Assembly: GCF_026914185.1 (NCBI RefSeq)
Contig: NC_070569.1
Coordinates: 1,302,001-1,366,000, forward strand
DNA from: Puccinia triticina
Taxonomy: Eukaryota > Basidiomycota > Pucciniomycetes > Pucciniales > Pucciniaceae
Direction of reading: 5' to 3'
Length of the DNA stretch: 64,000 bases
The position numbers and the translations under genes were made by a program. The notes under the pieces were generated by a model. That model did not search any database. It had not been told where the DNA came from and was given only the letters and a program-made list of their open reading frames with translations. Below are positions 21,872 through 33,150 of this stretch, piece by piece. The number at the start of each line of letters is the position of its first letter. Position 1 is the stretch's first letter.

Positions 21872-22753
21872 ATGCCCTACTTCTCAAACCATCCCTATCC
21901 TGTTAAGGCCATCTCGTCCGCCGCCCAGGTTACTCCTGTGGCCCGGGTCCTCTCCACTGGCGAATACGAGGCACGCATCAGCCACCTAGAGGAGATAGTG
22001 CAAGTGCTGTTAGCTAGGACGGAGGCGCGCCTGTCCCCTTTGGTCGCCGTTGCTCCCTCAGCGGGTTGTTTCAGATACTCGTTGGATCGCGGCCTGATAC
22101 CTTTGCTATCCACGACTTCGGATAAATTTTTAGGGTCGGCCTGGCGAAACAAGAGACTCAGAATGAAGTTCCCTTCAACGACCTCGCCGGCTTGCCACAA
22201 ATCCAATCCAACATCGCCAATCAGGCCCCCACGTCCACCTCCCTCTCCAAGCACAAGAGCTCCCAGCCAGCCTCTGTCTACTCGATCCTCTACCTCAACC
22301 ACCAGCTTAAGGGCTACCAAGGCGACCATTTCTCTATCAGTGTGGCCCACGAAGCCTCCAAGTCAACTCCCCTCAACAGCCCCAGCAGCCCTCACCATAC
22401 CTCCTTTCACACCTCCTGCATGTCCCACCTCCACTGCCCATCTCTCGGACAACATGGCCAATACGAGCCCCCAGACTCCCTTCCCCGCCATCTGTTTGCC
22501 TTCACCTGCTACACTAGTCACTCCAAGCTCTTGCCCCCTTCCGCCTTCTCCTCCATCTCGACCCGCCACTTTCGCAAGCGACAACACTAGCCTCTGGCGC
22601 ACCACCTCAAGCACCCCTCCCCCCTCCTTCAGACTGGGAGACTCGCGCCACCCCTCGCCTGCCGTCCCTCTCCTCCGACCCTTGGTTGTCCGCCCCCGAC
22701 CAACTCAACCCTCCATCCTGACCACACCTTTGAGCTCTCCTACCCTTCCCACG
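21872..22753 (+). pseudogene. Pro/Ser/Thr-rich frame of the LTR element (gag-like?)
   Basis: An open frame starts MPYFSNHPYPVKAI, has a helical stretch (ARISHLEEIVQVLLART), then switches to Pro/Ser/Thr-rich sequence. From about 22192 a second overlapping frame looks more like real protein (QIQSNIANQAPTSTS, VYSILYLNHQLKGYQGDHF), so a frame shift probably separates an N-terminal from a C-terminal part. The first frame runs into the LTR inserted at 22754 and picks up its codons. Its place behind a leader in a short LTR element suggests a remnant of gag, but no motif proves it. Confidence 0.4.
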
Positions 22754-23880
22754 TGTCAGCCGGGCTACTATAATAAGTTAGAGCCCGGATAACTATTATA
22801 ACATTACCAAAACAATGTATGTATTAATAGCGGCGCAGAGCGCTGCGTGCAAATAATGAACTTCTTTCTTGAAAGTTTTAGCTGCGGCGCGGAGCGCTGC
22901 GCATAGAATAAAAAGACAAATAGCTATATACATATTAAAAGCTCCCTTGGACAAGAAGAAAAAATAGCTCCTGCCGCAGAACCGGCAGGAGAAGACACTA
23001 TACAATAGTTCAAACCCGTTCTCAGGCCAAGAGAACGGGTTGCCATATACTCTCAAGAGACTACTAAACCGAGAGTAGTCTCCCTGAGAAACAGAAAGAC
23101 TTCGGCCAGGGAGGAGAGGAATAAAACTATACTACTCCTCCTTCCCCGGCCAAGGAGTGACACAAATCTGAACTGCGCTATTCCTCGAAACAAGGAATAG
23201 CAAAAAGATCACATTGCAAATAAACTGAACGGGAGCGAAGGGACTAGTAGAATCCCCCTTCACTCCCGTCTCTCCCGTCAGACGCACGCATTCCTCCGGC
23301 CAAGAAACCAAGGAAATATTTGCAATGAGAGCTACGTCCCTACCGGCTGTAGCTCAAATATATAATTGAGGGCCTTTGGGCGAATAAAGGCCCTTCAGAT
23401 TCATTTATAACCACCTCAAAGCCTTGCCAGTCTAGCCCTTGTCTAATCGACCTTTGGGCTAGCCTGACCTTGCCTCAACCTTGGTTTTCTTGAATCAGTA
23501 GTCTTTTTTACCGCAGACCCTCGCTGAGAGTAAGTCTGCATTTTTTTTCCCTTTTCTACCAGGATTTTATCCCAAACCCCATCCTAAGAGCGAGAGATCG
23601 CGCAACTACCCCCTTTCCAAGGGCCCCAGACGTCACAGGTCTTAAAACGACCCCTGCGCATCTCGTGCGCAGGCCCTGTAAGAACAGCGGAGGGCACTAA
23701 ACCACCCCAGGTGCCCCTGGCCCCTCTTTTAACCCCTTTTTTTGGGTCTATTAGAAATAACTGCTCTCATTTATTTCACACTTTTACCGCGCACTTGCTG
23801 CGCGCTCCATCGCACCGTGCACAGTCACCAGTGTAGCTAGAGGAGTACATGTACTCTTGGCATCAACGCGCCTGATGCTG
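22754..23880 (+). mobile_element. Long solo LTR, copy 1
   Basis: From TGTCAGCCGGGCTACTATAA to ATCAACGCGCCTGATG, homologous to copy 2 (24163-25412) and copy 3 (26063-29922). It contains many perfect stem-loops, for example CCCGTTCTC/GAGAACGGG near 23023 and GAGACTACT/AGTAGTCTC near 23058. The right end is degenerate and no exact duplication is visible (CCACG left, CCACC right). No coding region. Confidence 0.75.
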
Positions 23881-24162
23881 CCCCACCAGTGTTAAATGCT
23901 GCCAGCTTAATCACAGTCTCATCTCCAACAATGCCAGCCCCTGCAATCACAACATTGCCATTTACGCCATCCAATCAGCCTGGGTTGTCATTCTCTGTCC
24001 CGTCTTCCGCCCATCTTCCCCGTCTCTATTCCCCCATCCCTCTTGTCCTTCCTATCCCAATGCCGCCGGACCCTTTACATAAAACCGCGTCCACCCCCAG
24101 TCAAACCTCCTCAATCCCTCCTTTGGACGACTCATACAATCTCCCAGTTCTCCCTCAGCCTC
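23881..24162 (+). other. Continuation of the host element's Pro-rich frame
   Basis: The 280 bases between LTR copies 1 and 2 hold an open, Pro/Ser/Thr-rich frame (TVSSPTMPAPAITTLPF and similar) of the same composition as 21872-22753, so this is the interrupted continuation. It ends by running into copy 2. Confidence 0.5.
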
Positions 24163-25412
24163 TGTCAGCCGGGCTACCATTCTAGAATAGAGCCCCGCCT
24201 GCAGCTCCGGTAGCGCAGCCAAGAGCACCGTAAACCGGGTGCAGAGCAGACCGCAGCGCGGATCTCTGCGCAGCATAGATTTGTTTTAAATTGTTTTAAA
24301 TATTACAAATAGCTTCCTAGAGAAGCTAGACACCAACGGGACCGCCGCGCGGTCCAGAATCTCTTCTGTACAATATATCCCAACTAGGTACAAGTAACAA
24401 AAACAAGGGAGCATGTATAAAAAGACCCACTCAGAAGACCCACGTAATACTCAGCAGACAGCCACTGGTTGCGCGAAAACTACGTGGGCTTGTTAGCGGC
24501 TAAATCACTCAGCCACGCGATACAGAGTACTGTAGTACCTGGTCGCATGGAAACAACAGCCGCCAGTAGGCGGCTAAACAATCAAGCCACGCGACTCAGA
24601 GAACTACAGTACCTGGTCGCGTGGTAGCAATCTTCTTCCGAGCTCCGTCGCAGCAACAGTAGCAGAAAGACTCGGACACGAATCGCCGAAGAGCTCCGCA
24701 TAGGAACCGACTCCTAGTGATCCTCCACTCGAGAGCAGAGGATCTCTAGCGTGTCATTTCGAGTAGAACTCTTTAAACAAGTTCCGAGAAGAAAGAATCT
24801 TCCTTGTGACCGGTATCCAAGAGATACGGGTCTTACGAGTAGCAAGACCAGTAAAGAGGCTGTGCCTTCCAACAAAATGTATTGGAAGGCCATCCAGGAG
24901 AATAGCGAGCCGACGAGCCTCCCAGAAACAGCATAAAAGCCGGTGTTGGGAGGACTCTGGCTCCCCAGAATCATCAATCACTTTAACCGCCCAGCAGCGC
25001 ACTACTTCGCCGAACATATTCGTTGATCAGTTCGCTCTCAGCTTGTGTTAGATTGTTTTTAGATTCATTGCTCGTCGCTGGACTCCTGCTCCAACAGTAA
25101 GTCCAGCTCATTTTCTCTTTATCATCTCGGGAGTAATCCCCATCAATTATATACTTGGGAACTTGTCGAACAACCCCCGCTTGTCGGACCCCAGACAACA
25201 CAGGACATACTACCCCTGCTTGTCAGGCCCTGTAAGAACCGCCCCGGAGGGCACCTTAACCATTCCGCTGCTCTCGCGGCCCCTCCGTTACATCCCATCA
25301 GGGATATAAATCTTTATAAACCATCATCTTACCGCGTCTACAGACGCGACCACTCGCCGCAGTCACTCGTGTAGCTAGAGGACTTCGTGTCTTGGCATCA
25401 CCGAGCCTGACA
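24163..25412 (+). mobile_element. Long solo LTR, copy 2, GCCTC duplication
   Basis: A 1,250-base LTR from TGTCAGCCGGGCTACCAT to CACCGAGCCTGACA, with perfect 5-base duplications GCCTC (24158-24162, 25413-25417). The last 400 bases match copies 1 and 3 closely (CCCTGTAAGAACCGC, CTTACCGCGT, GTGTAGCTAGAGGA). It gives the canonical length for this LTR family. No coding region. Confidence 0.9.
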
Positions 25413-25826
25413 GCCTCTTTCGCCGGAAACATTGCATATGGTAGGCTTGAGCATGGTGGAAGACACAGTCAAGTTTCTTGCAGAGCTTGATGCGGCTCTG
25501 GTTAAAGATGCCCTCAGAAAAGAGCTACCAATCCCCCTTGCCACCAACTTACCTGATCCTTCACCAGCACTTCAACTACTTTAACAAAGAAAAATGAGAA
25601 AAAGAAGAAAAGCAACAACATCAACAGCTGAAGATTTCCCTGGAAACATTAATTCCCAATAATATTGTAAACTCCAGCCATCAACCTCATTCACCTCTCC
25701 TCTCCGGCTGTCATTGTTCAGGCCTCTTTTACCCTCTATTATCATTTCTCACTTCTATCTTCCGCCACGCCTGACTCTCTTTGTCATCTCCTTCTTCCCC
25801 TCCTTTCTACTTATAGGGGGGGAGAC
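25413..25826 (+). other. 3' internal part of the LTR element with purine tract
   Basis: Non-coding or degraded internal sequence. A helical, coding-looking stretch sits at about 25440-25560 (codons for VEDTVKFLAELDAALVKDAL), then A-rich and CT-rich sequence, ending in a G-rich polypurine tract (25815-25830) at the LTR boundary. Confidence 0.5.
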
Positions 25827-26062
25827 TGGGAATCCCCGCACATCTTGTGGGTTTCACAAGGTGACATCCCATCTATCACATGACCTCTACATAGTCACAG
25901 CTCCTCCCCTGCCCTCCTAGCTTGGCAGAGACCTCTGGACCCTTTCAACATCTCTCTGCCGTGCTAATCATCTGCAATACAGCCCCCAAGGATGTTGGTT
26001 CTAGAACATCCCAGGCCTTGTGCCTTGTCCCACTGCGCCACTCAGCCTCCAAACAGTGAAGG
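25827..26062 (+). repeat. 3' LTR, left part
   Basis: Matches 20369-20605. The last five bases (GAAGG) are duplicated at 29923-29927, where the LTR resumes with GGTCTCCCAACCCTTACA up to 29944. The 3.9-kb insertion between is the long LTR copy 3. Confidence 0.88.
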
Positions 26063-26602
26063 CGTCAGGCTTGGTGATGCCAAGAGTACTAGTACTCTTC
26101 TAGCTACGCCGGTGACTGTACACGGTGCGGTGGAGCGCGCAGCAAAAGAGCGGTAAAAGTGCAAAATAGCTAATAGAAGCTATTTCTAATGAACCCAAAA
26201 AAGGGGGTAAACGGAGAGGCCAGCGGCGCCTGGGGTGGTTGAGTGCCCTCCGCGGTTCTTACAGGGCCTGTGCACGAGGTACGCAGGGGTGGTGTAAGTC
26301 CTGTGACTTCTGGGGCCCTTGGAAAAGGGGTATTTGCGCGATCACTCGCGAGTCGCACCCAGGAGGTAGATAGGGATGCTAATCCCGATAGAAAGAAAAA
26401 AACACAGACTTACTTTCAAAGGGAAGTCTGCAGCAAAAAAAACAATTAATCCAAAGGAAAACAAAGTCAAGGCAAGGTCAGGCTAGCGCACTGGTCGGTA
26501 AGATGAGGGCAAGACTGGTGAGGCGTCGAGTTGGTTAAAAAAGGTATCTGGGGGACCTTTAATCGCCCAAAGGCCCCCATTTATATAGACAAGCTACAAC
26601 CG

Positions 26603-28720
26603 GTAGCACCACCCCCAAAAGGAAGGCAATGTGCACACATTGCCATGTTCAATACATTGTTGATACCAAGGTATATCACACGGCCAACCTAGGTATTACA
26701 GAATATCAACCTTGTTGTTCCAGAAGTTTTTTACAGAAGTTTAACCCTCTTACAGGAGTTTAATTCAGTTGTCACAGAAGTTGAACCCATGCAATAAAAA
26801 ATTCAAGAAGAAATTTCAACTGATAATTTTATTGAAAATATTTTTTGGTGTGGTTTAAAACTCATGCCCTGGAGCACTCTGTCATTGGTTTAAATTCCTT
26901 TGAAAGTGCGTTATTGCCACATATGTAGGAACCTATCTGCAGGGGTTATCATTCTGAAATCTCCATTTAGTTGTTGTATTTTAGCCAAATGGAGGTACAA
27001 TAAAAGATTTGAGAACACAGTTCATATATATTTGTGTAATTCTCTACAATTTTCCTTGTATTGAACATAAAATTTTTAATCATGTGTTTTCTCAAATCAG
27101 TTCCACTGCTTAGTTGTTGTTTTTCTATCATAAGTTGATTTTCTCTTTCAAATTGAATAAATAATCTTGTGTAAAAAATGGTTGAAACAGGCCAGGTGAC
27201 TTTGGAAAATCATCAGTCACATTAAAGATGGTGCAAGTTCAAAATCCTTTGGGTGGAGGTTGCAGCGCTGCAACCCCTACCCAATACCAGTAGGTATTAG
27301 CCTGTCCCATCCGGGAGGGTATAGGTCGCCAGACGCCTTCGCTACGATTCCGGGCGCGCTGTAACCTTGCAACATGTACCAGGGCTTAACGGGTATATCC
27401 TGTCCCTTCCCAGTGGGTTTGGGTCACAGGACAGCCCTAAAACGGCCGGGTACCCCGCGAGTTCCAGCCTAGGTGCACATCTACCCTAAAAGCGACTTTG
27501 GACGATCGTCCAAATAATTCACCTGGCCTTGATTTGGCCTCCCTGACAAAGTACAAACTCCGTTTTGATTTAAAAGGAGGTATGACCTTCATTTTGACCT
27601 CCATCAAATGGAGGTTGTACACCCATCAAATGGAGGTTGTACACCCATTGGTTGGAAGTACAACCATCTTTCATCAGACATTGCATTCACATCCAAGTTT
27701 TGACTACACGCACACCAAAAAGCGTAGACAGTTGTGCACACCATTATTTCTTCGGCGGGAAGGGACACATACACCCAGATACCCAGTCCTTGGTCCCGTA
27801 CGCCTGCATAATTGGCATACAGGACTGGGGAAACCAATTCCCCAAAGTCCAGCTCTCGGAGAGGAATACATACCTCTCGACGAGATTTACTTTGACCATC
27901 TCGCCGAGAGGGATACATACCTCTCAAAGAGATGGACTTTGAACAGCTCGCCGCGAGGAGTACAAAACTCTCGGCGAGATGGATTTGTACCAGCTCACCG
28001 AGAAGAATACATACCTCTTGGCAAGCTGGGCTTTGATCAGCTTGCCCAGAAGAATACCCTTGGCGATCTGGTTTACAAATTCAGCTCTCCAGGAGGTATT
28101 TATTCTTCCTGGCGAGCTGGTACAAATCCATTTTGCCTAGAGATATGTATTTCTCCCGGCGAGCTGGAATTTGAACAGCTCGCCGGGGGCAATTGGCTGG
28201 GGTTTCTTGGTGTACTTTTCCCTGCACGCCAAAAAACAATTGCATATACCCCTGTGTCTGCCTTTTTGGCATGCATGTAGTAAAAATTTGGTGTGCACTT
28301 AGCATGAACCAAAATAAAAACAAAAGAGAAAAGGAGATTTAGAACTCTATTCAAACTTCCCTTCCATGAGGGGGAGTGGAGTTCTGACTCACAAGAAGCT
28401 GCAAGCCCCACATTCAAAATTTTAGATGCGCCAAGGCAGTGTAAGCAACCTCCTGGGAGCCAGAATCCTAATTATAGTGAGTTTTTATGTAAGGCCACAA
28501 ATAATTACACATCTTATGATAAACTGCACACCTTTGGGTTTTTTCAAGGTAGAAGGTAGGAAGAAGCATATATGATCTTTTTAGGTTCAAAGTTGAGAAT
28601 ATATAAGAAACATATACAACAAAAGTTTCAGCATTATTTGCTCTGTTTACAGCTGTTGTTATATATATATTTCAGCATGGCAATGTGCAATCATTGCCTT
28701 CTTTTTTTGGGCGGTGTAGG
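26603..28720. mobile_element. TIR element D inside the LTR, 2.1 kb
   Basis: Inverted ends of about 50 bases: GTAGCACCACCCCCAAAAGG then AAGGCAATGTGCACACATTG on the left, and CAATCATTGCCTTC then GGGCGGTGTAG on the right. The exact borders blur because the LTR has its own GTAGCT palindrome here. The interior is AT-rich with no coding region except satellite artefacts, and includes the hairpin element at 27668-28310. About 27240-27490 is a GC-rich segment with inverted words (AGGGCTTAACGGG, CCTGTCCC) and no gene. Confidence 0.6.
27668..28310. mobile_element. Hairpin-filled TIR element, relative of A/B/C
   Basis: The right end (inverted) reads GGTTCATGCTAAGTGCACAC then CAAATTTTTACTACATGC, aligning with the ends of B and C. 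The left end is degenerate (CCAAGTTTTGACTACACGCA). The core (27840-28195) is an array of about seven units around CTCTCGGCGAG...CTCGCCGAGAGG with ATACATAC spacers. A 260-codon frame crossing it is a repeat artefact. Confidence 0.7.
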
Positions 28721-29944
28721 GTTGTAAGGGTTGTAGCTCTATGTGGTTACGCTTCCTTTGGCTTGTCGGCCGGAGGAATAGAGCGTTGACAGGAGCTTCT
28801 GAGGATTCTATGATCCAAGTCGCTCCTGTCAGTCATCTATTGGAGATGATGGGCTCTCTCCCTCGAACCGAGGGAGGTTTTTACTGTTCATCTGCGGCCG
28901 GAGATGTTCAGTAGTTCACTTTACTACTACACTCCTCCGGCCGTTTCACATTAGTTCTTCTGTTGACGTTTCTCCTATTTTGATTGAACTGAGGAATGTC
29001 TTGCGAGCCGTTCTCTTAGCTTGAGAGTGGGTCACAACTAAATTGTGACTGTTTCTCCAAGTCAATCTTGATCTATTTGAAACTACAAGGTTTCTGTCGG
29101 CCCATTCTCTTGGCCTGAGAACGGGTTTTTAACCTGTTCTGTGCTTATTCTCCGGCCGATTGTGTAAGGACTCCAATTTGGGGTCCTTCACTGTCTGTCT
29201 GAGTGGGGGCGCAGAGGGTGAACCTCGAGGGAAGTCTGGTTCACGGGGCTATTTATTGCTCAGGGAGAAAGGAAAAACCTAGCCGGGAGAGATGTGAGTC
29301 AGGGATCTCTCTGATGAGTACATACAACCAGGGATAGAGAAAGGGAAGAAGACAAGGGAAGAAGGAAGGGGAGAAGGAAGGGGAAAAGGAAGGGAAGAAG
29401 AAAAGGAAACTGGGGAACGGCTAGGGATGCTAATTGGGCGGGTTTGACCACGGGCCACCTGCGGGCCACTTTTGCGCCAATTAAGATTTCAGGACAGAGA
29501 CCAGTTAATTAAAGCCCCGGGTGGTCAGAGGATTGGCCTCACCAAGGGGCCCGCTCAAATTATGTCTCAATAGCCTTGCCAGGGTGAAGCCGGGCAGCCC
29601 AATTGTCATCCCTAGGAACGGCTTACCTAGCCGGGAGAGATTTGAGTCAGGGATCTCTGCCGGCTAGGAGAAGTGCGAGGACCGGAGGATATAGTCGAGC
29701 GGGGAATGTGCCTGTGATTGTCCTTGTGAAACCCCGCGGGACGCGGGGGCTTCACAGATTGCTTCGGCTGGAGTTCTGTCACCTGCTCCTTAGGTCGTAG
29801 TCGCTAAGGCCAGGTGGATTTAGCGACTGCTTGGCGCTCTGCGCCGTAGTTAGCATGTAAAGTTAATAACACAGCTAGATTAGTTAGCCGGGCTTTAACT
29901 TATTATAGCAGACTGGCTGACAGAAGGGTCTCCCAACCCTTACA

Positions 29945-30350
29945 CTGCCAGGGGACAAAGGCAGGGACAAGGATGGCGAGTAGATAGAGGAGTCTCCCCA
30001 TCCGCCACATCCTTTGCCCGGCCATTCAACTACTGCTCCTGCTTCTCGCATGGCTGGTTTGAGAGAGGGAAGTCTGACAATGCTGCTGAGGGTCTTGGGA
30101 GTCGAGCTGCTTGAAAGGATGCCCAGGAGATGCTCATGGCTCCGGGTCTTGATGTCTTGTTGGGTGACAAACTGGTTGAGGATCAACTATTCATCAACAT
30201 ACACACACTTCCCTGGGTTTGTAATCTTGGATAATGTGTCCAAAGAGAGATATGTACCTTGTTTTTTTGAGACTGTTGGAGAGTAAAGCATGCACATGAT
30301 CAATTGCTGCCTGGTTTTTCTCAAGCTCTATGCAGAGAGCCGGGCCTCAG
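29945..30350 (-). pseudogene. Degraded open frame interrupted by the LTR element
   Basis: On the minus strand the segment encodes ELEKNQAAIDHVHALLSNSL, then after a stop NQFVTQQDIKTRSHEHLLGI and TPKTLSSIVRLPSLKPAM. When the 20369-29944 insertion is removed with one CTGCC, the frame continues into 20368-20290 (Pro/Ser/His-rich). It was therefore a coding-like target of the LTR element. I do not recognise the product; gag-like by composition. Confidence 0.35.
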
Positions 30351-30971
30351 AGCGCAACTTGCAGGGTCCATAGTCAGGAGGTGTGCAAGTCTTCAGATAG
30401 ACTCTTCACAACAGATCAGATGTTCAGATTCAGGGGCAGGCTCAGGGACAAGACTGTCAGGTCTTGGAGGGAAACTTCTAGAACCAAGGTTTTCTTCATT
30501 GCAAAAGGCCTAGCTCAGAGGAAGTGGTCGGTGCTTCCCTCTACTACATACAACAAGGAATGGGGAAGGATAAGAGGAATAATTGAGTGCTCACCTAGCT
30601 CAGAGGGAGTGGTCAGTACTTCCCTGCTGAGCTAGGAGGGCGCGGGGAGTCAAGGCCTAAGGGTCCTGCCGGGGACAGTTCCGTGATTCCCATGTGATTG
30701 TTCTTGTGAGTCCGCAGGGCAGCGCAGGGTCACAGGAGGTGGTTGAGAAAAGTTGACAAGGGTTCACAGCGGGTTGAGAGGAGCATGTTGGTATTGGGTG
30801 GCGGGCTCGGCAGGGGTTTTTTTTTCTGATCAGGCATGGAGGAGTCGAGCAGAGACTGGACAGGAGGAGTTTGGAGGGAGGTTTGGAGGAGTTCAGAGGA
30901 GGGGAGGGCACGCTTCGAGGAGCTTGCATTATAATGACGGGAGGCGAATTGAGGACCTTGGCCTTTTGGAT
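30351..30971. other. No gene; short inverted words
   Basis: Contains CCTAGCTCAGAGG-type inverted pairs (30508-30640) and GA-rich sequence at 30840-30915. Open frames are short and overlap on both strands. I see no gene. Confidence 0.4.
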
Positions 30972-31345
30972 GGATATGAAGTCAAAGAAAACCTAACTGG
31001 GCGGGGCATGATGAGACCAGCAATCAACAGTCATGACTGCATACAAGCATGTTTCAAAGCATGATCCTGCCCAATCAGAGCAGCCTTGGAAAGCACATAG
31101 CAAATAAGTGAAAGTGTGGTTTCCACAATCACAGATCTGTGCGCTCATGGACTCCACCGGGAGTCCATGACCTGGCATGGAATCCATGCATTTTTCCCAT
31201 TGGATGGATGAGGAATCCACACCTCTTTCCTTTTCCAACGGGGTGCCCAAAATTCCTGAATTCCACATGGGTTTCCCAAATTTGATGCAACCCGTCGGAT
31301 CCACACGGCCGCACGGCAAGAAGTACCCCTGAGGAGTACCTCCAC
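30972..31345. repeat. 370-bp direct repeat, copy 1
   Basis: About 370 bases from AAAACCTAACTGGGCGG to GGCAAGAAGTACCCC recur in direct orientation at 32777-33150 with substantial divergence (around a quarter of positions). The shared blocks include TTTCCAACGGGG, CCCGTCRGATCCACAC and AAGAAGTACCCC. They may be old LTRs or a duplicated element end. Confidence 0.7.
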
Positions 31346-31450
31346 GCAGGACTGACTTGGAAATGATGAGGAATCCACGGCTGACCCTTGCGGGGGGCGG
31401 ACCAGCGGCTGTCAGTCCACACACCCACGTGCTCACCACTAAGTTGATCC

Positions 31451-31471
31451 GGGGGGGGGGGGGGGGGGGGG
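31451..31471 (+). repeat. G21 homopolymer
   Basis: Twenty-one consecutive G residues followed by AGGGG; the length is prone to sequencing error and slippage. Confidence 0.95.
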
Positions 31472-31935
31472 AGGGGTATCCACGGGATCACCTTGACAAA
31501 TCCACGGAAGCCTTGGGCTTTCTGTGGGCACAGCAAGGACTCCTTGTGATACAAAAAAGAGACCCAGGCCACAGCAGCCTCACCATGAGTCAAATGGTTG
31601 GCTCCAAGTGGATCCTTGGTGGACTTCACAACACCCTGAGCTTGTCTGTGGTATCCAATTGTGGAGGAAGGGGCACCATACTAAATCTGTCGGATATCAT
31701 GTCATAAATTTGTGGCGCCAGGGTCCCAAGCTGCTGCATTGCAATCACTTGGCCGTGCAATATGAGAAAAAATAACAATCACAAAAAAAGGAAAGCATGC
31801 AGAGAGAGAGAGAGAGAGTAACAGAGGGAAAAAAACAAGAATGAAGGATATCACAGAGGAAAAAGGCTGTCAGCCCCCCATGAAAGAGGAGAAGAGCAAG
31901 ACGCACAGCCATCCACAAGCTTGGCTTGCCCACCA

Positions 31936-32620
31936 TCACAGCAGCACACACAATCTGGGCAAGCCCGGCCGCTTGTTGTGGGCATGCCCACCGTAGTCGT
32001 TGTCAACGAGCTCCATTTCCACCTGGTGGTTGACGCTGGCCTTGTTCAGCTCGGCCAGGGACGCATCAACCTTGCAGCAGTTCCTGACCACCGAGCCGAG
32101 CAAGCCGTGGAGCGCAAGGCCAAGCTCGGTGTGCTCGGCGTCCTTGTCAGGGCCGTGGTGGTTGAGAGCCTCGTAGGCGCTGATCAGCAGCCGGTGGTGG
32201 TCGGCGTGGGGCGTAGGACTGAGGAGAGCAGTGCTGCCCACGAGGGACGAGCTTGCACGTGTTGGCGGACGGGCTGCTGTTTTTGCTGCTGCTGCTGAGC
32301 AGGTGAGGGTATCGCTTACCTTGGCCGACGAGAGCTGCCGATGGCCCAGGACCTGCTGGGATTGGAGCAGCTTCGAGGAGGCGCCCGAGCTCAAGGATCG
32401 GTTGTTGGCGTGTTGGCTGGGCAAGGAGGTTTTGTCTTGATATGTGCTCCTCAGCAGGACGACCCCACCAACCTTCTGATGTCTATTCGCTCGTCCAACT
32501 CCTTGACCCGGCCAAATTTGCCTTGCGCGGCGGCATAGACTGGGTGTTTGTGTATGTGGTGGTGGAAGTCTGGTCGGCTGGGGGTGTTCGTCATTGGCAG
32601 GACTCCCCGGGCAAGCCAGA
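31936..32620 (-). pseudogene. GC-rich, gene-like fragment carried in the repeat
   Basis: The block is much richer in G+C than its surroundings and reads like host coding sequence on the minus strand. One piece from about 32590 starts MTNTPSRPDFHHHIHKHPVY and continues GRVKELDERIDIRR. A second (32424-31936) contains NNRSLSSGASSKLLQSQQVL, HHRLLISAYEALNHHGPDKD, LALHGLLGSVVRNCCKVDAS and ASVNHQVEMELVDNDYGG. Possible splice sites exist (AAG|GTAAGC at 32319 and AAG|GTTGGT near 32478). No full gene with start, stop and matching exons could be built, so it is probably a captured fragment. The family is unrecognised. Confidence 0.35.
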
Positions 32621-32776
32621 AAAGGGCTGTGGGAGTGGGTAACGCTGGGGGCTGCTGCTGCTGCTGGCTGGGTGTGTGATCCGGGCGTGCTGGCAGTGGA
32701 GGTGATGGTGGTGCTGGTTGAGTTGGGGGTAATCAGGGCTTACCTTGCCACAAGGGGACTTTGTTGTTTTTTTTTG

Positions 32777-33150
32777 GGTAAAGCAAAGGAAACCTAACCG
32801 GGTGGAGCCGTTTGACAGTGATGAGACCCACAATGCACCATGGCCGCGCTACAAGCATATGTAAAAGCATAAGCAGAGCAGCTGGGGAATCAGCATCACA
32901 TAAATTGAGAAGTGTGGCTTCCACGGCACACAAAAGCTACTCTTGTGGACTCCACCGCAAATAAATTGACTCGCGGCGAGTCCACTGAAGTTTTCTTGTT
33001 GTAGCAATGAGGATCCGAGACCCCTGTCCATTTCCAACGGGGAGCCCACAATTGCCGGGGGCACGGTGAATTCCACGTCGGTTTCACCAATCTGGTGTCA
33101 CCCGTCAGATCCACACTGCCTTGCGGTAAGAAGTACCCCCGGCGTGTAAG
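32777..33150. repeat. 370-bp direct repeat, copy 2
   Basis: Second copy of the sequence at 30972-31345. Here the palindromic word GTGGACTCCACC and GACTCGCGGCGAGTC are prominent. Confidence 0.7.

Larger units (their letters stand above)
26063..29922 (-). mobile_element. Long LTR copy 3, inverted, GAAGG duplication, internally interrupted
   Basis: The left portion (26063-26605) is the 3' half of the long LTR family in reverse. The right portion (about 28721-29922) is the 5' half, ending CAGACTGGCTGACA. Both are flanked by GAAGG. Element D (26603-28720) lies in the middle. The right portion carries the family's hairpins (CCATTCTCTTGGCCTGAGAA) and A/G-rich repeats at 29335-29410. No coding region. 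Confidence 0.8.
20369..29944 (+). mobile_element. Non-autonomous LTR element with nested insertions
   Basis: Two copies of a 253-base LTR (20369-20621; 25827-26062 continued at 29923-29944) enclose this block. CTGCC lies immediately outside on both sides (20364-20368, 29945-29949). With the insertions removed the interior is only about 2 kb, without pol genes: a minisatellite leader, a Pro/Ser/Thr-rich frame and a purine tract (AGGGGGGGAGACTGGG) just before the 3' LTR. Insertions are a TTA-flanked element (20854), two long LTRs (22754, 24163) and a 3.9-kb LTR copy in the 3' LTR (26063). A strand cannot be proved from proteins; the purine tract places it on plus. Confidence 0.85.

Noticed and set aside
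27498..28280. 260-codon plus-strand frame
   Set aside because: It spans the CTCGCCGAG hairpin array and the end of the element; no protein features.
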